From positions 1-21,916 of IMG/VR virus record IMGVR_UViG_3300031758_000658: 21,916 bases of DNA, one strand, 5' to 3'. Below are positions 1 to 7,411 of the stretch, piece by piece. The position numbers and the translations under genes are program-made. Positions within the stretch are counted from its first letter, which is position 1; each line of letters begins with the position of its first letter. The stretch comes from a virus. The notes beneath the pieces are model-generated. The model worked only from the letters and a program-made list of their open reading frames with translations, did not search any database and was not told the origin of the DNA.

Positions 1-828
1 TCATTTGATGGGACTGGTTTATCTAATTTGACTGAATTATGGTTAAATAATAACCAATTAACGTCATTTGATGGGACTGGTTTATCTAATTTGACTACTT
101 TATATTTAGGTGGTAACCAATTAACTTCATTTGATGGTACAGATTTGATTAGTTTACCTAGTTTAGATTTATCAAATAATCAATTAACATCATTAGAAGA
201 TTTTGTTTTTCCGACTAATTTAACTCAATTATGGTTAAATTATAACCAATTAACGTCATTTGATGGGACTGGTTTATCTAATTTGACTGGGTTAGGTTTA
301 ATGGGTAACCAATTAACGTCATTTGATGGGACTGGTTTATCTAATTTAACTAATTTGTACTTAGATGTGAACCAATTAACATCATTAGATAATTTTGTTT
401 TTCCAACTAATTTAAGTGGTTATTTAGGGTTATCTTCGAACCAATTAACGTCATTTGATGGAACTGGTTTAACTAATTTGACTGGGTTAGGTTTAGTTGG
501 TAACCAATTAACGTCATTTAACGGAACTGGTTTATCTAGTTTAACTTATTTAGGTTTAGATGAAAATCAAATATCTTCATTTGATGGAACTGGTTTATCT
601 AGTTTAGAAAATTTGGAAATGAATATTAATCAATTAACATCATTTAATGGTACTGGATTGACAAACTTGACTGAGCTATATTTAAATGAGAATCAAATCA
701 CAAATTTTGATGCTACAGATTTAGGTAATTTAAGTACTTTAAGTTTATATATGAATCAATTAACATCATTAGATGTGTCTAATTTACCAAATTTAACCAT
801 TTTAGAGTTGGGAGAAAACTCTATGATG
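1..828 (+). repeat. 63-bp tandem LRR-coding repeat array with a nested 192-bp period
   Basis: Units start with TCATTTGATGG or TCATTAGA at 1, 64, 127, 190, 256, 319, 382, 451, 514, 577, 640, 703 and 766. Most are 63 bp; those at 190 and 382 are 66 and 69 bp and carry a variant coding FVFPTNL. Units at 1, 64, 256 and 319 are almost identical over their first 40 bases. The two FVFPTNL units lie 192 bp apart, giving a higher-order three-unit repeat. Similarity decays toward 828, as expected for an array that expands or homogenises at one side. Confidence 0.9.
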
Positions 829-2502
829 ACACCATCAGCTAATAATCAAATCCTACAACAACTTAACCAACATGGTGTAAGTAATGGTTATTTTAGTTCA
901 AGTAATGGTAGAACTGCTGCGAGTAATGCTGATTATAATAACTTGTTGAATAACTTATATTGGTCATTCTATGGTTTGGATTTACAAATAGTTGGAAATG
1001 GTAGATTAGCGGTAAGAGGTGTAATAAATACATCACCATTTGTACCACAAGAAGGTTCATTTACAGTTAATGTAACTGGTACTGAATACACATATATGGG
1101 GATAGGTTCAAGTACTGGATATATCAAAATAAGATACTGGGATGGTGTTGAAGAAATATTAGGAAATGGTGATACGTCAACATATGTGCCAGATGAATAC
1201 AATATACCTTCATCATTAATATGGTTTGAAAAAGCAATTACTGATTCAATACCAAACAAAACAATAAATTATTACCCATGTTTATCTGATGGTACAATGT
1301 CTGGTGAGATAATTTATTTATATACACAAGAAGCATATGCTTATCAACCAGTTTTACCACAAACCCTTAAAGGATTATGGTTGTTTTCTTATAATAGGTC
1401 ATCATCATTGGATTTAACATCATTAACATCATTAGAAACATTTATTTATCGTGATTCAACTACATTAACGACTATTGATTTAAGTAATATTTCAACACTT
1501 AAATTAGTTATGGTTGGTAATCAAACTGAAAGTGTATTCCCATTAGAGAATATATTAATTAGTAACCCATCTAATTTAGATAAATTTAAAGTATATGGGT
1601 GTGGTATATCACAATTTGATGTCTCAACGGTGTCCAATGCTAATAAATTATGGTTAGAAGGTACTTCTTTAGTATCAATGGATTTATCAGAAAGTAATGC
1701 TACTCAATTAGATATTCGTAACTCTCAATTATTAACTAGTTTATCTTTACCAACTGGTGTTATAAATCTTACTATTGGTAACGCACCGTTATTGAGTAAT
1801 TTAGATTTAACTGGTCTATCAAATGTTACTAATTTGAATATGGAAAATGTTCCAAGTCTTGAAACTTTAGATGTATCTGATTTAGTTAATTTAACTAGTC
1901 TAGCCTTACAACAAGGTTGGACACCAGATTATTCAGCTAAAATTCCTTTAAGTATAGCTTCTTTAGATTTATCTAATAATACTTTACTTACTCATTTAAC
2001 ATATGAATTGAGTATACCAGAAACATTAGATTTAACTAATAACAATAATTTAATTTTATTAAATGTTGCAAACGCTACTAATCTAACGTCTGTATTAGGT
2101 TTAAGTGATACAAATATAGTTACTTTTGGTTGTAGTAATTCACAATCACTTGATTTAGATTCAATTTTAAGTGATGTTAATTTAGACCAATTAAACTTAA
2201 ATGATATCACAAACACTAATTTAGATTTATCTCAACAAACTAATTTGACTCAATTAAGTATTAATAGGTCTAATGGAAACACATTACTACCTTTAGAATC
2301 AATTAACTTGAGTGGATTAAATAATTTAGGGTTTATTGGGGTATCAAAGGTAAGTGGTGCTGTGTTAGATGATGCACTTATTGATTTGAATGGAAATACT
2401 AAAACTAATGGTTATTTTTATAACGCAACTGGAAGGTCTTCAGCTTCAAACTCTGCTGTTAGTGGATTAATTAGTAAAGGATGGACTATCCAATCTTGGT
2501 AA
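1..2502 (+). CDS. Leucine-rich-repeat virion/adhesin protein, 5' partial
   Basis: The frame is open from the first base, so the true start lies outside the window; 833 residues are visible. The first ~275 residues are tandem 21-23-residue leucine-rich repeats of the form NQLTSFDGTGLSNLTxLxL, followed by a motif rich in N/G/S (ANNQILQQLN, then NGYF and NGRTAASN). A non-LRR stretch follows (about residues 320-450). A second, more divergent LRR array then runs to about residue 780 and ends in a similar closing motif (LIDLNG, NGYF, GRSSASN, GWTIQSW). No membrane segment is visible in the part seen. LRR solenoids bind proteins or glycans, so a receptor-binding or virion-surface role is inferred from the fold and from fibre-type genes elsewhere in the window. 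The exact function is not recognised. A cell-surface protein of the host is less likely given the phage context. Confidence 0.8.
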   Translation, partial: SFDGTGLSNLTELWLNNNQLTSFDGTGLSNLTTLYLGGNQLTSFDGTDLISLPSLDLSNNQLTSLEDFVFPTNLTQLWLNYNQLTSFDGTGLSNLTGLGLMGNQLTSFDGTGLSNLTNLYLDVNQLTSLDNFVFPTNLSGYLGLSSNQLTSFDGTGLTNLTGLGLVGNQLTSFNGTGLSSLTYLGLDENQISSFDGTGLSSLENLEMNINQLTSFNGTGLTNLTELYLNENQITNFDATDLGNLSTLSLYMNQLTSLDVSNLPNLTILELGENSMMTPSANNQILQQLNQHGVSNGYFSSSNGRTAASNADYNNLLNNLYWSFYGLDLQIVGNGRLAVRGVINTSPFVPQEGSFTVNVTGTEYTYMGIGSSTGYIKIRYWDGVEEILGNGDTSTYVPDEYNIPSSLIWFEKAITDSIPNKTINYYPCLSDGTMSGEIIYLYTQEAYAYQPVLPQTLKGLWLFSYNRSSSLDLTSLTSLETFIYRDSTTLTTIDLSNISTLKLVMVGNQTESVFPLENILISNPSNLDKFKVYGCGISQFDVSTVSNANKLWLEGTSLVSMDLSESNATQLDIRNSQLLTSLSLPTGVINLTIGNAPLLSNLDLTGLSNVTNLNMENVPSLETLDVSDLVNLTSLALQQGWTPDYSAKIPLSIASLDLSNNTLLTHLTYELSIPETLDLTNNNNLILLNVANATNLTSVLGLSDTNIVTFGCSNSQSLDLDSILSDVNLDQLNLNDITNTNLDLSQQTNLTQLSINRSNGNTLLPLESINLSGLNNLGFIGVSKVSGAVLDDALIDLNGNTKTNGYFYNATGRSSASNSAVSGLISKGWTIQSW

Positions 2503-2532
2503 ATAACAAATGAAATAAAAATTAAATAAAAT

Positions 2533-2721
2533 ATGGAAAATAAATTTATAGCAACAGAAGATGCTTGGTTCATCGTTAAAGGTGAAAAAGTACACTATGG
2601 TAAAATTAAAACTGGTGGAATACTAGAAACAAAAAACCCAATTGATACTTACAAAACTGAAGAATCATGGAAAGCAGCTTTGAAATCGTTTGGTATCGAT
2701 AAAATAGAAAACAGACCTTAA
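2533..2721 (+). CDS. Small hypothetical protein, 62 aa
   Basis: A short ORF 30 nt after the LRR gene and followed directly by a strong terminator, so it is probably the last gene of the same transcript. It begins MENKFIATEDAWFIV and contains GEKVHYGKIKTGG and a C-terminal segment rich in W, K and E. It has no signal peptide, membrane segment or cysteines. The start is preceded by an A-rich leader without a Shine-Dalgarno sequence, like its neighbours. I do not recognise the family. The position suggests a small late protein. Confidence 0.65.
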   Translation: MENKFIATEDAWFIVKGEKVHYGKIKTGGILETKNPIDTYKTEESWKAALKSFGIDKIENRP

Positions 2722-2734
2722 ATATAAATAGGTC

Positions 2735-2756
2735 AACTCAAATTTAGTTTTGAGTT
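2735..2756 (+). other. Hairpin between the 62-aa gene and the terminator
   Basis: Arms AACTCAAA (2735-2742) and TTTGAGTT (2749-2756) pair perfectly around a 6-nt loop. It lies just after the stop codon of the 62-aa gene and 4 nt before the main terminator stem. It may stabilise the 3' end of the message. It has no T-run of its own. Confidence 0.5.
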
Positions 2757-2760
2757 ATTA

Positions 2761-2794
2761 AAAAAGGAGACTTAAATGGTCTCCTTTTTTTTTT
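2761..2794. terminator. Bidirectional rho-independent terminator
   Basis: An 11-bp stem, AAAAAGGAGAC (2761-2771) with GTCTCCTTTTT (2779-2789), has a 7-nt loop and a T-run to 2794 on the plus strand. On the minus strand the same hairpin is followed by a T-rich tail from the A-run at 2761-2766. It separates the plus-strand LRR genes from the converging minus-strand operon and probably ends both. Confidence 0.9.
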
Positions 2795-2882
2795 AATGGT
2801 TTATTTCGTGTGTGATTAAATAAATTAAATTTGGTGAACCATAATCACTAAATTCGTTATAAATTTCTATTATATTTTCCAT
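2793..2882 (-). CDS. Possible 29-aa small protein at the end of the minus-strand operon
   Basis: An ATG lies 5 nt after the stop of the glycosyltransferase gene and opens 29 codons beginning MENIIEIYNEF and ending in THEINH. Its stop lies in the T-run of the terminator, so the ORF would fill the space between the last large gene and the operon's end exactly. Tight spacing and strand support a real gene, but the length is short enough for chance. No function is suggested. Confidence 0.4.
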   Translation of the reverse strand: MENIIEIYNEFSDYGSPNLIYLITHEINH

Positions 2883-2887
2883 AATTT

Positions 2888-4090
2888 TTATTTTAAATTT
2901 TTATAAAGATTTGTTTTTGGGTTATATTCCAATCCATGATTACCACCATTGAAAAGATTATGAATCAATTTATCATATGTTTTAACAAGTTTTGGGTTAT
3001 CGGCATAATACCTCATTAATACTTTATCATTTCTTTCATTATAAGCGTCAATATTTTTATCATGTTCAGTCAAAATATAATCCAATTGTTTGGCTCCAGA
3101 GACAGTATCAGAGTTTTCATAGTAATAACCTAAGTCTTTACACATTGGTGCGTTGTGAAGCACTGGGTAGCCTAAATAAGCAGCGTCTAAATATAAATAA
3201 TTCAAAGGGTTTAATATTTGATGACAAACCAATACATCAATAAATTGAGTTAATATATAAGCTGTTTGATACCTATTTTCAGCAGATATTTTTTTATCTT
3301 TAAATAAATCAAAAGATTTTATAATACCCATAAACTCTTTATGTTTAGTTATTTTTTCAGAGTTTGTTATCATTAAAGATTTTATATGTTTTTGACCTAT
3401 TTCACCTCTGTAACATTCTTCAGTAATCATTGCTGGTATTAGTGAAAATTTAACAATATTTAAATTAGGTTCCATGACACCAATAGTCTTTTTTTCTTTA
3501 CCTATTTCATACCTATAATCTTTTCTAAAAGTGCCTTGTCTAAATGAACTTTCAACAGCGGTAACAGCTTCTAATAAATATTGATTATGCCAAACAAATG
3601 GTACTATAAAAGCATTTGTTCTATATAATGTTTTATAAAAACCACTATTTACCTCATCTTGTTGTGGTATATACCAGATTTCATCATACTCTTCATCAAA
3701 TCTATATATTTTAGTTGGGTCATTTTCTTTAAATAATATGTTTTCCATAGCGATTACATAATTGTTACCACATTTATATGCAATTACTTTTTTATTCGGG
3801 TTAGACTTAAACTTTTTGATATCTTCATTTGATATTTGTGCTCCCATAACAATCAATAAATCCACATCCATAAAATTATCTTTAAATGTACAAATATCGA
3901 TATCTTTTAAATAACTAGGTTTTGTACTCCAATCAACTTCGATGGTATTTAGAAGTTTAATTTCATAATTATTTTTTGAATTTTTTAATAATCTTGTTAA
4001 CATAAGAATATTTTGTTTAATTCCGTTTGTCCAAATAGATTCTTTGTTATCTTTTAACCCAATTGTTATTCCAATTTTTAATTTTTCCAT
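2888..4090 (-). CDS. DUF2827-like putative glycosyltransferase
   Basis: A 400-residue soluble protein beginning KIGITIGL...SIWTNGIKQNILML. This resembles, from memory, the N-terminal Rossmann-like motif of DUF2827 proteins (GT-B-like putative glycosyltransferases of phages and Burkholderia). A VDLLIVMGAQIS strand-loop and a C-terminal NPLNYLYLDAAYLGYPVLHNAP segment also fit a nucleotide-sugar-binding GT-B half, where a conserved acidic/Gly loop contacts the donor. The length suits a GT-B enzyme. Likely role, inferred: glycosylation of a virion protein, of phage DNA, or of host surface polymers. A perfect TATAAATA box lies 9 nt upstream of the ATG, so it may be expressed late on its own as well as from the operon. 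Substrate unknown. Confidence 0.65.
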   Translation of the reverse strand: MEKLKIGITIGLKDNKESIWTNGIKQNILMLTRLLKNSKNNYEIKLLNTIEVDWSTKPSYLKDIDICTFKDNFMDVDLLIVMGAQISNEDIKKFKSNPNKKVIAYKCGNNYVIAMENILFKENDPTKIYRFDEEYDEIWYIPQQDEVNSGFYKTLYRTNAFIVPFVWHNQYLLEAVTAVESSFRQGTFRKDYRYEIGKEKKTIGVMEPNLNIVKFSLIPAMITEECYRGEIGQKHIKSLMITNSEKITKHKEFMGIIKSFDLFKDKKISAENRYQTAYILTQFIDVLVCHQILNPLNYLYLDAAYLGYPVLHNAPMCKDLGYYYENSDTVSGAKQLDYILTEHDKNIDAYNERNDKVLMRYYADNPKLVKTYDKLIHNLFNGGNHGLEYNPKTNLYKNLK

Positions 4091-4098
4091 ATATAATT

Positions 4099-4674
4099 TT
4101 ATTTATAGTGTTTTTCAATAAATCTATCAACTAATTCATTTTTATCATTCTCATTAGATGCTGTTAACCATAACCAAATAAAGGATGATTCTATTTTCTT
4201 TATTTCATCTTTTTTGGAGTTTATCAATTCATTTAATGTTTTTGTTTCTTCTAGTGATAATTTTACTTTTATATTTAATTTTTTGGAAATAAAACATAAT
4301 TCAAATATATTATAAGCTTCATATGCTTCAGTAGCTTCCATATATAATTCTTTCAAATCATCCGAATCAACTTTATCTGGATGCGTTACTTTAACTATAT
4401 TTCTATATATTTTTTTAATACGAATTTTAGTATTTTCAGATATACCAGAAATATCTATTTTGGGTTCAATCTTTGTTGATTTTGGTTCTTGTTTTGTTTT
4501 TGGTTCATGATTAGATTCTTCTGGATTTAACTTATTTAATTTTCCATTAACTAAATCTAAAAAGTCTTTTTGTTTTGCATTTATCAACTCTTTCTTTAAT
4601 TCTTCATCGGATTTTAAAAAAGAATATTCTTGAATCAATTTATTTATTTGTAAATCGACTAATTTTTCATCCAT
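4099..4674 (-). CDS. J-domain (DnaJ-like) co-chaperone protein
   Basis: A 191-residue, highly charged protein. Residues about 80-120 hold a J-domain core: helix II IRIKKIYRNIVKVT, the diagnostic HPD at H98-P99-D100 followed by K, then a helix III with EATEAYEAYN. J domains stimulate the ATPase of Hsp70 (DnaK), and HPD is the contact motif. The N-terminal 75 residues are a helical, Lys/Glu-rich segment with no Zn-finger or G/F region, so this is a minimal type III J-protein. After the domain come a short helical region and a C-terminal tail. It sits 5 nt after a membrane-protein gene. A role in recruiting host DnaK to virion assembly or to a membrane step is inferred only. Confidence 0.75.
   Translation of the reverse strand: MDEKLVDLQINKLIQEYSFLKSDEELKKELINAKQKDFLDLVNGKLNKLNPEESNHEPKTKQEPKSTKIEPKIDISGISENTKIRIKKIYRNIVKVTHPDKVDSDDLKELYMEATEAYEAYNIFELCFISKKLNIKVKLSLEETKTLNELINSKKDEIKKIESSFIWLWLTASNENDKNELVDRFIEKHYK
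4100..4107 (-). promoter_or_regulatory. Late-promoter-like TATAAATA box
   Basis: A perfect TATAAATA on the minus strand, 9 nt before the ATG of the glycosyltransferase gene. It matches the T4 late promoter core and overlaps the 3' end of the J-domain gene. Confidence 0.55.
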
Positions 4675-4679
4675 AATGT

Positions 4680-5066
4680 TTATTTAATTAGTAATTTATC
4701 AAAACAAATTGTAAATACTAACCCATAAATAACTCTAGCTAAAATAGCGGCTAATATTATATTCATAGAACCAAATGATAATAGAGGTAAACCTATAAAT
4801 AAAAATGTGTTTCTAAAAAATTTAAATAGATGCCATGCATCTGTCGTAAATACAAAAATGGTAGAAGAACCTAAAAATCTTTCTTCTCTAGCACTACTAT
4901 CTTTCCATTTGTTAACCCATGATTTTGTTGGGTCCCAAAATGTTTGTTTGTATTTATCTTGAGAAAATATAGATTTATCATAATGAAATTGAATTTTATC
5001 CATAATGGCTTCGGCTACACTTGATGCTGCGACAAATAATAATCCTAATATCGTTAATAGTATCAT
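4680..5066 (-). CDS. Small membrane protein, 128 aa
   Basis: An N-terminal hydrophobic segment (residues 1-20, MILLTILGLLFVAASSVAEA) is followed by a polar stretch rich in W, K and D. Two more hydrophobic segments lie at about residues 84-103 and 104-124. The middle has a distinctive SSTIFVFTTDAWHLFKFF motif. I recall similar proteins from Bacteroidota phages and genomes but cannot name a function. The start codon overlaps the stop of the gene before it as ATGA, indicating translational coupling. The N-terminal segment could be an uncleaved anchor. Confidence 0.7.
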   Translation of the reverse strand: MILLTILGLLFVAASSVAEAIMDKIQFHYDKSIFSQDKYKQTFWDPTKSWVNKWKDSSAREERFLGSSTIFVFTTDAWHLFKFFRNTFLFIGLPLLSFGSMNIILAAILARVIYGLVFTICFDKLLIK

Positions 5067-5320
5067 TTTATTTTAAATAAAGATTTAAATTTCTTAACAA
5101 ATGGCATATCTTCACCATTATGTTCAAGTTTATAAACATCATTTTTAGTAATAATTGTCCATACTATATTTCCAATAAACGCACCATTTGCTGCAATACC
5201 AGAACCAATTAAACCATATAAATCAACATCACCACTACTTATCCAATTAGGTAACATAACCCAATATATGATAAAGAAAAATGATGTTAGTAACCAGTAA
5301 ATCATATTAATTAATTTCAT
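5063..5320 (-). CDS. Two-TM small membrane protein (holin-like size)
   Basis: 85 residues with two hydrophobic segments (about 4-25 and 36-58) separated by a short acidic turn (SSGDVDLYG), then a basic C-terminal tail (FVKKFKSLFKIK). Size, two membrane segments and a charged tail fit a class II/III holin or another small phage membrane protein. No lysozyme lies beside it, so the lysis role is only a possibility. It is the first gene of the minus-strand run and has a TATAAATA-type box 10 nt upstream. Confidence 0.6.
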   Translation of the reverse strand: MKLINMIYWLLTSFFFIIYWVMLPNWISSGDVDLYGLIGSGIAANGAFIGNIVWTIITKNDVYKLEHNGEDMPFVKKFKSLFKIK

Positions 5321-5330
5321 TTTGTTTTTT

Positions 5331-5342
5331 TATTTATAAATA
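5331..5342. promoter_or_regulatory. Palindromic late-promoter box TATTTATAAATA (serves the minus-strand operon)
   Basis: A perfect 12-bp palindrome, so it reads TATAAATA on both strands. On the minus strand the TATAAATA half (5331-5338) ends 10 nt before the ATG of the two-TM protein. Confidence 0.6.
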
Positions 5343-5365
5343 TTAATAAAAGATAAAAATTAAGA

Positions 5366-5377
5366 TATTTATAAATA
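5366..5377. promoter_or_regulatory. Palindromic late-promoter box TATTTATAAATA (serves the plus-strand fibre genes)
   Basis: The second copy of the same 12-bp palindrome in the 72-bp divergent gap. The plus-strand TATAAATA (5370-5377) ends 15 nt before the fibre ATG. An A-rich stretch and no Shine-Dalgarno sequence precede the start. Confidence 0.6.
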
Positions 5378-5392
5378 AAAAACATTAAAAAA

Positions 5393-7411
5393 ATGATAAT
5401 TTTAAGAATATTAAATAGCCCTTACGCTAACGATTTAACTAGAAACGCAGTATTATCACACCAAGATGTTGATAATAACTTTATATATCTAAAAGGTCAT
5501 ATAATTTATGAAGCTGAAAATAATGGAGGATTAGTTACATTAAAAAAATATAACGGAGAAACTATTACTTTTAGTGCTGCTACTAGTGGTGGAAGTACAT
5601 TTACTGGAGGTACTGTGAATGGACAAACAATATTTACAAACGGTTTAACAACAACAACCGTATCTGCAACTACATATTTTAATTTACCTAAAGATGTTTT
5701 TACAACTGGTGGTACTTATAATTCTAGTAATGGTACTACTACATTTATCAACAATACTGGTGGTACATTTAACGTAACTGGTTATTTTAAAACATCTGAT
5801 GACATTTATACTACTGGTATGACGTTTAACCCTAGTAATTATGATTTAATTATAAGTAGAAACGATAATACCAATTTTACTCAAAATTTATCTATTTTAG
5901 CTACTGATATGACTATTACTGGTGGTACATACAACCCAAATAGTGGTGTAGCCGTGTTTACAAACAATACTGGTGGTACGTTTAGTGTTTCTGGTTTCTT
6001 GACTGGACAAACAGACACTTATGTCACTGGGTTAACATTTAATAATAATATTTTAACACTAAAACAAACAAACAATCAAGCAGACATTAGTTTATTATTA
6101 AATAATTTAACTGGTTTAACTGTTAATGGTAGTGTGTCTGCTACTACATATTTAAATTTACCAATAGATGTAAGGGTAACTGGTGGTACTTATTCTAATG
6201 GAACGGCTACTTTTAGAAATAATACTGGTGGTACATTTACTGTTACTGGTTTTGGTGGTACATCTCCAATATCAGTTGTTAACACATCATCTTTATTTTC
6301 AACTGGTTTATTAGCTACTGGTTTTAATGCCAGTGGTGTTACTGACAGTATTTTCTTAGGTAGTTATGCTGGTTATGGCGCTACTGGTGCATCTGGTACA
6401 AATTTATTTGGTTTTAACGCTGGTTATGGTGCGGAAAAAGCTAATAATTCAAATTTTATTGGGTATGAAGCTGGTTATAGTGCTACTAAAGCTAGTGAAT
6501 CTAACTTTATCGGTGTTTCTGCTGGTAAAGAGTCAACTGGTTCAAATTATAATAATTTTATTGGTCAATATTCTGGATATAAATCAATTAACCCAAGTTA
6601 TTGTTCATTTATAGGTGGTAATAGTGGTTATGAAACATCTGGTTTAACTTATGATGTTTATATTGGTGGAGATACTGGTTATAGGTCTAAAGATGTAACT
6701 TATTCTAATTTTATTGGTAAATCAAGTGGTTATCAAACAACTGGTTTAACATATAGTAATTTTATTGGTGACTCTGCTGGTGGTTTTACATCTGGTTCAA
6801 GTTATAGTAATTTTATTGGTTATCAAGCTGGTAAAGGATTTGGTGGAGGTTTTGTTGGTTCTAATAATATAATAATTGGTACAAATGTAACATTACCAAA
6901 TTTAACTAATAATGGTTTAAATATAGGTGGTATAATATTTGGTAGTGGTACTCAATCTGTAATCGGTGGGAATCCAACAGCAGAACCTACAGCTAATGGT
7001 AAAATTGGTATTGGTATTGTTGCTCCAACAGAAAGGTTACATGTATCTGGTAATATTAAATTAGATGGTAATTTAACATTTACTGGGCAATCTAATAACC
7101 CTATTTATAGTGCTGGAACTGTAACATCAACACATATACCTAATTGGAATAATAGCAACATTCAAACTGTTATTTTATCAGCAGCAACTACTAACATTAG
7201 TGGTGGTACTAATATTGCTAACGGTGCTGTTTATACTATAATACTTAAACAAAATGCAAGTGGTTCTAGAACAGTTAATTGGGGTTCTGAATACAAATGG
7301 CAATCTGGTATAGCACCAATATTAACGTCAACAGCAAATGGTGTTGATATTCTAACATTTATAAGTGACGGTACAAACTTGTATGGTCTAATAGCAAAAG
7401 ATTTTAGATAA
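5393..7411 (+). CDS. Tail-fibre/virion protein with beta-roll repeats
   Basis: 672 residues. The N-terminal ~65 residues (ILRILNSPYANDLTRNAVLSHQDVDNNF) look like a short virion-anchoring head of a kind common in phage fibres. Residues about 90-300 contain three copies of a TGGTY...FxNNTGGTFxVTGF module. Residues 319-490 are ten 17-residue repeats with SNFIGxxAGY cores, resembling the left-handed beta-roll repeats of trimeric adhesins and phage fibres. A neck with APTERLHVSGNIKLDGN follows. The C-terminal ~80 residues (GAVYTIILKQNASGSRTVNWG, then DILTFISDGTNLYG) match a domain I recall at the ends of many marine and freshwater phage virion proteins. No enzymatic motif or S74 chaperone domain is seen. 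The stop overlaps the next start as TAATG, so the lectin-like protein is co-translated. Confidence 0.8.
   Translation: MIILRILNSPYANDLTRNAVLSHQDVDNNFIYLKGHIIYEAENNGGLVTLKKYNGETITFSAATSGGSTFTGGTVNGQTIFTNGLTTTTVSATTYFNLPKDVFTTGGTYNSSNGTTTFINNTGGTFNVTGYFKTSDDIYTTGMTFNPSNYDLIISRNDNTNFTQNLSILATDMTITGGTYNPNSGVAVFTNNTGGTFSVSGFLTGQTDTYVTGLTFNNNILTLKQTNNQADISLLLNNLTGLTVNGSVSATTYLNLPIDVRVTGGTYSNGTATFRNNTGGTFTVTGFGGTSPISVVNTSSLFSTGLLATGFNASGVTDSIFLGSYAGYGATGASGTNLFGFNAGYGAEKANNSNFIGYEAGYSATKASESNFIGVSAGKESTGSNYNNFIGQYSGYKSINPSYCSFIGGNSGYETSGLTYDVYIGGDTGYRSKDVTYSNFIGKSSGYQTTGLTYSNFIGDSAGGFTSGSSYSNFIGYQAGKGFGGGFVGSNNIIIGTNVTLPNLTNNGLNIGGIIFGSGTQSVIGGNPTAEPTANGKIGIGIVAPTERLHVSGNIKLDGNLTFTGQSNNPIYSAGTVTSTHIPNWNNSNIQTVILSAATTNISGGTNIANGAVYTIILKQNASGSRTVNWGSEYKWQSGIAPILTSTANGVDILTFISDGTNLYGLIAKDFR
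6347..6860 (+). repeat. 51-bp (17-residue) beta-roll repeat array inside the fibre gene
   Basis: Ten consecutive units have cores such as SIFLGSYAGY, SNFIGYEAGY, NNFIGQYSGY, SNFIGKSSGY and SNFIGDSAGG, all in register at 17 residues. The last unit lengthens to 18 and runs into SNNIIIGTNV. The regular I-G...G-Y pattern predicts a beta-helical or trimeric beta-roll shaft. Confidence 0.85.

Noticed and set aside
28-30. Start of the LRR gene at position 28
   Set aside because: The triplet is TTG inside a repeat unit, and the frame is open to position 1, so the gene begins outside the window.
969-2216. Minus-strand ORFs inside the LRR gene, and similar opposite-frame ORFs in the fibre, polymerase and helicase genes
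   Set aside because: They are fully covered by long genes with clear domain content, and their translations look like low-complexity shadows.
2723-2730. Perfect TATAAATA after the 62-aa gene as a late promoter
   Set aside because: It points on the plus strand into the terminator, and no plus-strand gene follows. It is probably a chance match in A/T-rich DNA.
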